This document shows, piece by piece, positions 28,858 to 36,396 of a stretch of DNA of 64,000 nt. Origin of the DNA: an uncultured Phocaeicola sp. (GTDB lineage Bacteria > Bacteroidota > Bacteroidia > Bacteroidales > Bacteroidaceae); NCBI GenBank assembly GCA_944320845.1, contig CALUJA010000006.1:1-64000 (forward strand), in the 5' to 3' direction. How positions within the stretch are numbered: position 1 is the first letter of the stretch; every line of letters begins with the position of its first letter. The notes beneath the pieces were generated by a model. The model saw only the letters and a program-made list of their open reading frames with translations, made no database searches and had not been told where the DNA came from. The translations under genes and the position numbers were made by a program.

Positions 28858-29882
28858 TGGAACAGCACGCCACTATCATCGAAGGAAAAAGACTCGGCAT
28901 CGGATACCGGAACGGAAAAAGCATAACGACCGTACACAAAGGTCTGGACTTTAGGCTCCGATGCGGGGAGCTGACCTGTCTGCTGGGCGCAAACGGAGCC
29001 GGGAAATCCACGCTGCTCCGCACACTTGCCGCCGCACAGCCGCCGTTGGACGGTGAACTGACGCTGCTCGGCAAGCCCATATCCGGATATTCAGAGAGGG
29101 AACGCTCGCGGACAATCGGTGTCGTGCTGACAGACAAGACGCAAACCGGCGGACTCACGGTATACGAACTCGTGGCCTTAGGACGCCAACCGCATACCGG
29201 CTTCTTCGGACGGCTGCACCGCACGGACAAAGAAATCATCGAGCATGCGCTCCACGCGGTCGGCATCCTGAACAAAGCCAGACGCTATATGGCCGAACTG
29301 TCGGACGGAGAGCGTCAGAAGGCCATGATTGCCAAGGCACTCGTTCAGGAATGTCCGCTCATACTGCTGGACGAACCTACCGCATTCCTGGATGTAGTGA
29401 GCCGCATCGAAATCATGACCCTGCTCCACCGCCTGGCCGCCGAAGAAAAAAAGGCCATCCTCCTTTCTACCCACGACATTGAGCAGGCACTGGTTCTTTC
29501 CGACCGCCTCTGGCTGCTGACCCGAAGCAACGGACTGGAATGCGGAGTGACCGAAGACCTGATTTTAAGCAACCGGATGGACACGCTCTTCGAGACACAA
29601 GCCGAACAAATCCGCTTCGACCTGATGCACGGAGTCTTTTCTCCCACCGTAGAAGGCAGGAAATCCATCTGTCTGAAGGCGGAAGACGAAGTGTTGCGTC
29701 ACTGGATACAGAACGCGCTCAACAGGCAAAACTATTTTTGCCTGCCTCCTTCCGCAGCCCAGCCGCAGTGTCCCGTACTTGAAGCCGCCTCCCCCCGCAA
29801 TTTCACCCTCACCGCCAACGGACAGACCCGCACCTGCCATTCTTTTGACGAGCTGCTGCAGGAAACAGCATCCCTTCCCTAA
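28857..29882 (+). CDS. btuD: Vitamin B12 ABC transporter ATPase BtuD
   Basis: The ATP-binding subunit that powers BtuC. The Walker A LGANGAGKST, the Q-loop, the signature LSDGERQKAMIAKAL, the Walker B LILLDEPTAFLDV and the switch histidine STHDIEQA are all present within residues 1-220. At 341 residues it is longer than usual (about 250). The extra C-terminal domain of about 110 residues has a helical and strand-rich pattern and no known motif. The start ATG overlaps the btuC stop (TGATG), so the two are coupled. An upstream open frame in this register is not used. Confidence 0.9.
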   Translation: MEQHATIIEGKRLGIGYRNGKSITTVHKGLDFRLRCGELTCLLGANGAGKSTLLRTLAAAQPPLDGELTLLGKPISGYSERERSRTIGVVLTDKTQTGGLTVYELVALGRQPHTGFFGRLHRTDKEIIEHALHAVGILNKARRYMAELSDGERQKAMIAKALVQECPLILLDEPTAFLDVVSRIEIMTLLHRLAAEEKKAILLSTHDIEQALVLSDRLWLLTRSNGLECGVTEDLILSNRMDTLFETQAEQIRFDLMHGVFSPTVEGRKSICLKAEDEVLRHWIQNALNRQNYFCLPPSAAQPQCPVLEAASPRNFTLTANGQTRTCHSFDELLQETASLP

Positions 29883-29997
29883 ACATATCCGGCCTTTCAA
29901 TCCGAAATTTCCGACAGCACCAGAAAAACGCCGGCCCCTATGAAAACGAATTATTAAAAATTATCCGCCCGTCGTAACAAAAGCCAAAAGCTTTTCT

Positions 29998-30005
29998 TAT
30001 TTTTG
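29998..30005 (+). promoter_or_regulatory. -7 element of the Ibr-like operon
   Basis: A perfect TATTTTTG placed so that transcription would begin near 30011-30013. That is almost at the first possible ATG (30014) and favours the next in-frame ATG. The -33 box is unclear. Confidence 0.5.
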
Positions 30006-30025
30006 CATATACAATGAAGCTGTCT

Positions 30026-30445
30026 ATGATAAAAGTAATCCAACTGCAAGGAACGGACACAGCCCTTTATGAACGGGTAGCTCCGATGGTCATGAACCCA
30101 AAAATTCTCAGTTACAATCACGGGTATCCATTCAAGACCGGAGAAAAGTTCATCTGGTTCATAGCCTTATCTGATGAGGAGGTTATAGGCTTCATGCCCG
30201 TAGAAGAAAAAAACAGAGAATGGGTCATCAACAATTATTATATCAGCCCTTCCGGCGAAGAGAAAGTATTCAACGCCCTGCTGAAGGCCGTCTGCGAGCT
30301 GGAAACAAAAGGCAAAGACCTGTCTGCGGTAGTGCAAACCATCCATAAGCCCTATTTTTCCGACTGGGGCTTCAAGTCGCAAAAAGAATGGAAAATTTAC
30401 CTGAAAATGACAAGAAACTTCCAAGATGAACCAGCAAAAGAATAA
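30026..30445 (+). CDS. GNAT-like small protein, first gene of the Ibr-like operon
   Basis: A 139-residue soluble protein with the strand-helix pattern of a compact acetyltransferase fold. The central strands are FIWFIALSDEEVIGFMPVEE and WVINNYYISP, the helix is EEKVFNALLKAVCELE, and the end resembles the GNAT ending (YFSDWGFKSQKEWKIYLKM). A clear acetyl-CoA loop (Q/RxxGxG/A) is absent, so it may lack enzyme activity. Its last 20 bases overlap the next gene in another frame, indicating coupling. I use the second ATG because the -7 element lies too close to the first (30014). Confidence 0.65.
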   Translation: MIKVIQLQGTDTALYERVAPMVMNPKILSYNHGYPFKTGEKFIWFIALSDEEVIGFMPVEEKNREWVINNYYISPSGEEKVFNALLKAVCELETKGKDLSAVVQTIHKPYFSDWGFKSQKEWKIYLKMTRNFQDEPAKE

Positions 30446-31733
30446 AGAACGACCGAAGAATGTATACGAACTGGCCCAAGAACGGTTAGGCATCATTTTC
30501 AAAGAGTTCGACAACATTTATGTCTCCTTCTCCGGAGGGAAAGACAGCGGTGTGCTGCTGAACTTGTGCATAGACTATATCCGCAAGCACAATTTGAAAA
30601 TCAAGCTGGGAGTCTTCCATATGGATTACGAAATCCAATATAAAATGACGATTGACTATGTAGACCGCATTTTGGAAGCCAACAAAGACATCCTTGAGGT
30701 ATATCGGATATGTGTTCCCTTCCGGGTAAGGACATGCACTTCCATGCACCAAAGCTACTGGCGGCCGTGGGACAAGGAAATGAAGGAGCTTTGGGTGCGT
30801 CCTATGCCCAAGGATGTAATGACGGAAGAAGATTTCCCCTTTCTGTATGAAAAGATGTGGGACTACGAATTCCAGTTGAAGTTTGCCGCCTGGCTGCATG
30901 AAAAAAAAGACGCCGTACGCACCGCATGCCTGGTCGGGATACGTACTCAGGAAAGTTACAACCGGTGGCGCACCATCTATGGCGGGAACAAAATGCAGTA
31001 TTACCACCGCTATCAGTGGAGTTATAAAATAGCCAACGATGTATTTAATTTCTATCCGATTTTCGATTGGAAGACAACAGACATCTGGACGGCCAACGGA
31101 AAATTCGGCTGGGACTACAACAAACTGTACGATTTATACTATCAGGCCGGCGTCAGCTTAGAACGGCAGCGCGTGGCCAGCCCGTTCATCAGCGAGGCTA
31201 TCGAGAGCCTGCATCTTTATAAATGCATTGATCCGGACACTTGGGGCAAGATGATAAGTCGCGTTAACGGCGTCAACTTTACCGGCATATACGGAACAAC
31301 CTACGCGATGGGAAGGAGCGGAATAAAATTGCCTGACGGCTATACGTGGAAATCCTATATGGAATTCCTGCTTTCCACCCTACCCGAAGAGACCAGACGA
31401 AACTATCTGAGCAAGCTGCACACAAGTATCAAATTCTGGAGGACTAAGGGAGGATGCCTCAGCGAAGAGACCATACAGAAATTGATAAACCTGCATATCC
31501 CGATAGAGGTCAGGAATCTGACCAATTACAAGACGAACAAAAAGCCGGTTATGATGGAGTATCTGGACGACATCAATATTCCGGAATTCCGCGAGATACC
31601 GACATACAAGCGGATGTGCCTTTGCATACTTCGCAATGACCACGCCTGCAAATACATGGGATTCGCACTAACCAAGCAAGAAAGCCTGATGAAAGACTAC
31701 ATACTGAAACAATATAAAGACATATGGACATAA
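30426..31733 (+). CDS. DUF3440 / IbrA-type PAPS reductase-like protein
   Basis: A 435-residue member of the adenine nucleotide alpha-hydrolase (PP-loop) group. The PP-loop is SGGKDSG at residues 36-42. A conserved region follows with RTCTSMHQSYWRPWD, AARLVGIRTQES-like residues (ACLVGIRTQESYNRW), and IFDWKTTDIWTANGKFGWDYNKLYDLYYQAG as in PAPS reductases. The rest is a DUF3440-specific helical extension (about 260-435). Enzymatic reduction of PAPS is not expected, as this family is linked instead to IbrA, a partner of IbrB in gene activation in some E. coli strains. It overlaps the genes on both sides. Confidence 0.85.
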   Translation: MNQQKNKERPKNVYELAQERLGIIFKEFDNIYVSFSGGKDSGVLLNLCIDYIRKHNLKIKLGVFHMDYEIQYKMTIDYVDRILEANKDILEVYRICVPFRVRTCTSMHQSYWRPWDKEMKELWVRPMPKDVMTEEDFPFLYEKMWDYEFQLKFAAWLHEKKDAVRTACLVGIRTQESYNRWRTIYGGNKMQYYHRYQWSYKIANDVFNFYPIFDWKTTDIWTANGKFGWDYNKLYDLYYQAGVSLERQRVASPFISEAIESLHLYKCIDPDTWGKMISRVNGVNFTGIYGTTYAMGRSGIKLPDGYTWKSYMEFLLSTLPEETRRNYLSKLHTSIKFWRTKGGCLSEETIQKLINLHIPIEVRNLTNYKTNKKPVMMEYLDDINIPEFREIPTYKRMCLCILRNDHACKYMGFALTKQESLMKDYILKQYKDIWT

Positions 31734-32275
31734 AAAAAGAAGAATATCAAAGTCCGGTATACCATGTCAGAGCCGTCCCGGTAGAAAAAGTGGTAGCAAA
31801 CAACTACAATCCCAACGTGGTGGCACCGCCCGAAATGAGGTTGCTGGAGCTTTCTATATGGGAAGACGGATTCACTATGCCCTGCGTATGCTACTACGAC
31901 CATGAGAATGATAAATATATTATCGTGGACGGTTTTCACCGCTACACCGTATTAAAGACCTCAAAGCGCATTTACAAACGAGAGAAAGGACTACTTCCGG
32001 TGGTCGTCATCGACAAGGATTTGTCGCACCGCATAGGGTCGACCATCCGTCACAACCGTGCCCGAGGAACGCATGATGTAGGCCTGATGACAAACATCGT
32101 AGCCGAACTGACCCACGCAGGCATGTCAGACGCATGGATTATGAAGAATATAGGAATGGATAAAGATGAACTGCTGCGCTTGAAACAGATATCGGGACTC
32201 GCCGCACTCTTTGCACAGGCCGATTTCTCCATACCCGACAACAAGGAGAACATGCCTGAAGAAGATGATGACTGA
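31724..32275 (+). CDS. ParB-like (IbrB-type) nuclease-fold protein
   Basis: A 183-residue protein with a ParB/Srx-type N-terminal domain. The signature is YIIVDGFHRYTVL (about 65-77), together with the downstream GSTIRHNRARGTHDVGLMTNIV (about 105-126). The C-terminal part (to about 170) is a helical, HTH-like region with MKNIGMDKDELLRLKQISGL. It is acidic at the end. ParB-fold proteins bind CTP and/or DNA; IbrB itself is reported together with IbrA as a regulator of adhesin-type genes. It overlaps the DUF3440 gene by 10 bases. Confidence 0.82.
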   Translation: MDIKKEEYQSPVYHVRAVPVEKVVANNYNPNVVAPPEMRLLELSIWEDGFTMPCVCYYDHENDKYIIVDGFHRYTVLKTSKRIYKREKGLLPVVVIDKDLSHRIGSTIRHNRARGTHDVGLMTNIVAELTHAGMSDAWIMKNIGMDKDELLRLKQISGLAALFAQADFSIPDNKENMPEEDDD

Positions 32276-32309
32276 ATCCAAATTTCACATTGAAAGGGAA
32301 AACAGAAAT

Positions 32310-32801
32310 ATGAAAAGAATCGGACTTTTATCTGATACGCATGCCTACTGGGACGAACGTTATCTGAAATATTTTAAAGACTGTGACGAAATCTGGCATG
32401 CAGGCGACATCGGCTCCATGGAAATAGTGGAACGCCTGCAGGACTTCCGTCCGCTGCGCGCCGTCTACGGCAATATCGACGGACAAGATATCCGGAAGAT
32501 GTTTCCGGAAACGGCCCGCTTTACGATAGAAGGAGCAGATGTCGTCATGAAGCACATAGGAGGCTATCCCGGCAAGTATGACCCTTCCATTCGGGGGAGT
32601 CTTTTCGTCCGTCCGCCCCAACTGTTTGTCAGCGGACACTCGCACATCCTGAAAGTCAAATACGACAAAACACTGGGAATGCTCCATATCAACCCCGGCG
32701 CGGCCGGGAGATACGGCTTCCATAAAGTGCGCACTCTCGTCCGTTTTGACATAGAAGCAGGCAAATTCGGCAATTTGGAAGTTATTGAACTAAACGATTA
32801 A
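32310..32801 (+). CDS. YfcE-type metallophosphoesterase
   Basis: A calcineurin-like phosphoesterase of 163 residues with two-metal motifs: LLSDTHAYW (D9, H11), WHAGDIGS (D33), VYGNIDG (N55) and SGHSHILKV. It resembles YfcE/MJ0936 enzymes, which act on phosphodiesters in vitro. An in-frame start 33 codons earlier would run into the end of the IbrB-type gene; MKRIGLLSD is the family start. It follows that gene after 34 bases, so it is probably in the same transcript. A link to the Ibr-like pair is possible but unproven, because this gene often occurs alone. Confidence 0.88.
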   Translation: MKRIGLLSDTHAYWDERYLKYFKDCDEIWHAGDIGSMEIVERLQDFRPLRAVYGNIDGQDIRKMFPETARFTIEGADVVMKHIGGYPGKYDPSIRGSLFVRPPQLFVSGHSHILKVKYDKTLGMLHINPGAAGRYGFHKVRTLVRFDIEAGKFGNLEVIELND

Positions 32802-32872
32802 AAGCTTAAAACGCTTGCTTCTTCCGAAAATCTTTCCGAAATTTGCACCCTGAAAAGAGAAACTCAAAAAAC

Positions 32873-34012
32873 ATGAAGACTTATCTAGTTACAGGAGCAG
32901 CCGGCTTCATCGGGGCCAATTACCTGAAGTATATGTTGGCCAAATACGATAATATCAAGATTGTCGTACTGGATGCCTTGACATATGCAGGCAATCTCGA
33001 GACAATAGCCAAGGATATAGACAACGAACGCTGCATCTTTGTAAAAGGAAATATCTGTGACCATGACCTGGCTGACCGCCTCTTCAGCGAATATAAGTTT
33101 GACTATATCGTGAATTTCGCTGCTGAAAGTCATGTAGACCGCAGTATTGAAAATCCTCAATTGTTCCTCCAGACCAACATCTTGGGTACGCAAAATCTGC
33201 TCGATGCCGCCCGCAGAGCCTGGGTTACAGGAAGAGACGAATACGGATATCCTACATGGAGAAAAGGAGTACGGTATCATCAGGTGTCTACGGACGAGGT
33301 ATACGGCTCATTGGGTGCTGAAGGATTTTTTTCTGAAGAGACCCCAATCTCTCCGCACAGCCCGTACAGCGCATCGAAAGCAAGTGCAGACCTGATTGTC
33401 ATGGCGTATCGGGATACTTATAAAATGCCCGTAACCATCACCCGATGCTCGAATAACTACGGCCCGTACCATTTTCCGGAAAAGCTGATACCGCTAATCA
33501 TCAAGAATATCCTTGAGGGAAAAAGGCTTCCGGTATATGGAGACGGCTCGAATGTGCGTGACTGGCTGTATGTGGAAGACCACTGCAAGGCTATCGACCT
33601 GGTGGTAACGCAGGGAAAAGACGGCGAAATCTACAATGTGGGCGGGCATAACGAAAAACAAAACATTGAAATCGTCAAGCTGACCATAGCAACCGTCCAC
33701 CGTCTGATGAGCGAATATCCGGAATACCGCAAGATATTGAAGAAGAAAGAGCTCAATGCCGACGGAGAGATTGACATTGACTGGATAAACGACTCGCTTA
33801 TCTCGTTTGTGAAAGACCGTCTGGGACACGACCAACGTTATGCCATCGACCCGAGCAAAATCATGCATGATTTGGGATGGCAGCCGGAGACGAAATTCGA
33901 AGACGGAATCGTGAAGACCATCGAATGGTATCTGAACAATCAGGCGTGGGTGAAGAACGTTACCAGCGGAGACTATCAGAACTATTACGAGAACATGTAT
34001 AAAAACCGGTAA
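32873..34012 (+). CDS. rmlB: dTDP-glucose 4,6-dehydratase
   Basis: A short-chain dehydrogenase-type enzyme of 379 residues, the second step of dTDP-L-rhamnose synthesis. Visible features are the NAD loop VTGAAGFIGANY at the start, AAESHVDRS, the catalytic STDEVYG region, YSASKASAD with the YxxxK pair, and ITRCSNNYGPYHFPEKLIPL. I start at MKTYLVTG; ten codons upstream are open but unlike the family. rmlA and rmlC are not in the window, and rmlD lies about 8 kb away. The gene has a near-consensus -7 element GAAATTTG about 27 bases upstream. Confidence 0.95.
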   Translation: MKTYLVTGAAGFIGANYLKYMLAKYDNIKIVVLDALTYAGNLETIAKDIDNERCIFVKGNICDHDLADRLFSEYKFDYIVNFAAESHVDRSIENPQLFLQTNILGTQNLLDAARRAWVTGRDEYGYPTWRKGVRYHQVSTDEVYGSLGAEGFFSEETPISPHSPYSASKASADLIVMAYRDTYKMPVTITRCSNNYGPYHFPEKLIPLIIKNILEGKRLPVYGDGSNVRDWLYVEDHCKAIDLVVTQGKDGEIYNVGGHNEKQNIEIVKLTIATVHRLMSEYPEYRKILKKKELNADGEIDIDWINDSLISFVKDRLGHDQRYAIDPSKIMHDLGWQPETKFEDGIVKTIEWYLNNQAWVKNVTSGDYQNYYENMYKNR

Positions 34013-34040
34013 GAAAAATTCATCCGGCCGGATTCAATCC

Positions 34041-34090
34041 TAAAATTTGCGGGGCTTTGTCATTCTGATGACAAAGCCCCGCAAATTTTA
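34041..34090. terminator. Bidirectional terminator between rmlB and the fucosidase
   Basis: A perfect 23-bp inverted repeat (34041-34063 with 34068-34090, loop TCTG) flanked by A/T runs on both sides serves both convergent genes. Confidence 0.9.
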
Positions 34091-34101
34091 GAAACAAGCC
34101 G

Positions 34102-36201
34102 TCACAAGGCCACACGGCGCAAACGGATGCGCAGATTAGACAATTCCGTATCCGCATGGGGCGAACGGAGGCCATGCTGCCTTACGGTCAGCGTATGGTT
34201 CTTTCCCGTAAAGGCATCGGGAAGTATGAAATCCTGGCGATATACTGCCTGCTCTGCCGCCGGACGGAGCAGATAGCCGTTTTTCCCTTCAAAACGGTTG
34301 TACGACCGAAGCACAATCTGATTTTCCCCCTTGGAAAGCGGAAGGATGACCGTTTCCGTACGGAACGTAGTGCGGTAGGGATTCAAATGTTTCATTACCG
34401 ACTTCCCGTTCAAGAACACTTCAATCCCGTTTCCTGCCCCTACTTCCATCACGACGCGCTGCGCACGCGACGCATATACCTTCTGCATCACAAAACAGGA
34501 TGACAGGATGCCGCACGGGAATTCGTCCCGCTCTTTGTCCGTCGGCTCCCATCTTCCTCCACGTACCGGAGGATGCTGCAAGTCCGTATGCAGCGTGGAA
34601 GGAGCGTCAAACACGCCGCTTCCGTCACGGCAGACATAGCGTTCTCCCCATTTCACCTCCGCAAGCGGAAGCTGCTTCAGGGTCTCCTTCTTGCCTTGGT
34701 CGAGCGTAACGAGGTATTCACGGCCGTCGACCGTCAGTTCCACCGTCTTGCCCCTCTCCTGCGATGTATATACAAACTCCAGTTGCTTCAGCATGACCTG
34801 CTCGAAGTTCCAGACATACTCCACTGTGCTCCGGTAATTGCTGTAGTAGTCAAAGCAAGAATAGCTGTAGGCCGGCGTCGCATTGTGGGCTGTCAGCGTC
34901 ATGGCCCGCACCGGCTCGGCAGGCAAAGGTTTTACTTCACGGTCAAACTCGAGTGTCAGCACGTGTATGATTTTGTCTTTATAGGCTGAAGCGGGAACGG
35001 TCAGCTCGATGTCGTCGCCATATTGCAGGTAGGTAGCCATCTTTCCGTCGCCTCTCAGCAACGTATATCCCGGCATCTGCAAGGTTATCTTCCCGTCTTC
35101 CGGATATTTTCCCGTAGAGAAAAGATACAGGCAATTGCCTTTCCGCGTCACGACTCCCCAGTCAAAAGTGCGGCTGAACGGAGAAGCCTCGGCCCCATAC
35201 ACGGCATAACCGTAACGTTTCAGCCACTCGCCCATGCTTTCCAATACGCTTTCCTCAAACGGAACGACCGTCCCGTCTCCTTTCGGCCCTATGTTGAGCA
35301 GGTAGTTTCCGCCGTGCGAAACGACGCTTACCATATCCGCAAGCTTTTCTCTCGCCTTAGTCTCTGCATCTCCCCGCTCCTGCCACGAACGATAACCCCA
35401 TGTTTCATCAAACATGGAAGCGGCACTCTGCCATGCCGCCTGCAAAGAATTTTCGGGAGACGCATTGTCGGCCATCACACAAAAGTCGTAAGCATCATTT
35501 CCCAGGCGTCCGCTCACCATACAGTCTGGTTGCAACTCGTGCACCAGCCGATAAAGTTCCTCGCTTTGCACGGGCGTGTTCGACCCCATGTCAAACCAAA
35601 GCTCCGAAATGGTGCCGTAATTCGTCAGCAACTCCCTAAGCTGAGCCTTCGTATACTCATGATGGGCGGGAGGAATGAAGTCGGCATTGTGCGCCGACAT
35701 GGGAGAAGCCCCGGGAAAATGCCAGTCGATAAGCGAATAATACAGCCCGAACCGGAGTCCTCCGCGGCGGCAAGCATCGGCGAGTTCCTGCACAAAATCT
35801 CTTTTGCAAGGGGTGGAATCATAGCTGTTATAGTCGGTAGTGGCCGTACGGAACATGCAGAATCCGTCGTGATGCTTGGATGTAAAGACAACCGACTTCA
35901 TGCCCGCACGCTTTGCCAACGCCACAATGGAATCGGCATCAAAGCCTTTCGGGTCAAAGCCACCGGCAAGCGCGGCATACTGCTCTTCCGGAACAGGAGC
36001 GAATGCCTGAATCTGCTCGCTATATCCCTGCGCCACTGGTTTTCCGTCCCACACGCCACCCGGTATGGAATAAAGGCCGAAGTGGATGAACATGGAAAAC
36101 TTGCCTCCGTGCCATATCCGGAATGCTTCCGGAGACACTTGCGCCTGCATTCCCATCGCCGCCATAATCCAGACACACAAGAAAAAAACCGATTTCTTCA
36201 T
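34102..36201 (-). CDS. GH29 alpha-L-fucosidase with an added C-terminal domain
   Basis: An exported glycoside hydrolase of 699 residues that removes fucose from glycans. A signal peptide (1-21, ending MQAQ) is followed by the GH29 catalytic domain (about 25-340). It has HFGLYS, the KHHDGF motif (109-114), SYDSTPCKRD, FGLYYSLIDWHFP and the nucleophile D204 in ISELWFDMGSN. The nucleophile's WFD context fits the family. The region from about 420 to 699 has beta-sandwich features that suggest two accessory domains (KSVMKHLNPYRTTFRTETV). I start at MKKSVFF; a TTG further upstream is unlikely. No other polysaccharide-degradation genes are adjacent. Confidence 0.93.
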   Translation of the reverse strand: MKKSVFFLCVWIMAAMGMQAQVSPEAFRIWHGGKFSMFIHFGLYSIPGGVWDGKPVAQGYSEQIQAFAPVPEEQYAALAGGFDPKGFDADSIVALAKRAGMKSVVFTSKHHDGFCMFRTATTDYNSYDSTPCKRDFVQELADACRRGGLRFGLYYSLIDWHFPGASPMSAHNADFIPPAHHEYTKAQLRELLTNYGTISELWFDMGSNTPVQSEELYRLVHELQPDCMVSGRLGNDAYDFCVMADNASPENSLQAAWQSAASMFDETWGYRSWQERGDAETKAREKLADMVSVVSHGGNYLLNIGPKGDGTVVPFEESVLESMGEWLKRYGYAVYGAEASPFSRTFDWGVVTRKGNCLYLFSTGKYPEDGKITLQMPGYTLLRGDGKMATYLQYGDDIELTVPASAYKDKIIHVLTLEFDREVKPLPAEPVRAMTLTAHNATPAYSYSCFDYYSNYRSTVEYVWNFEQVMLKQLEFVYTSQERGKTVELTVDGREYLVTLDQGKKETLKQLPLAEVKWGERYVCRDGSGVFDAPSTLHTDLQHPPVRGGRWEPTDKERDEFPCGILSSCFVMQKVYASRAQRVVMEVGAGNGIEVFLNGKSVMKHLNPYRTTFRTETVILPLSKGENQIVLRSYNRFEGKNGYLLRPAAEQAVYRQDFILPDAFTGKNHTLTVRQHGLRSPHADTELSNLRIRLRRVAL

Positions 36202-36226
36202 AATGCTCAACAGACTGATTTTTCTA

Positions 36227-36234
36227 CAAAGATA
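36227..36234 (-). promoter_or_regulatory. -7 element of the fucosidase gene
   Basis: A perfect TATCTTTG on the minus strand, 25 bases before the start codon. The nearest -33-like element is GTTG at 16 bp spacing. Confidence 0.55.
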
Positions 36235-36332
36235 AGATTTCTTCGGCTCACAACGAATTTTTCACTTGTCCAAATATAAAAACCGTCAGAAGAAAAACCG
36301 GGGTTGCCTCTGTCAAAGCCCCAATATGCCCC

Positions 36333-36376
36333 TGCAAAAAACAGGAGGCCCGGCCGCCAACGCAGCCGAGCCTCCT
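36333..36376 (-). terminator. Terminator after purL
   Basis: The stem GGAGGCTCGGC / GCCGGGCCTCC is followed on the minus strand by TGTTTTTTG, 20 bases past the purL stop. Confidence 0.8.
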
Positions 36377-36396
36377 TTCATAAAGGAAAAACCTTC

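Noticed and set aside
29883-29997. Terminator after btuD
   Set aside because: Only weak, short complementarities (CCGGCC/GCCGG-like) are visible and no T run follows, so I could not support one.
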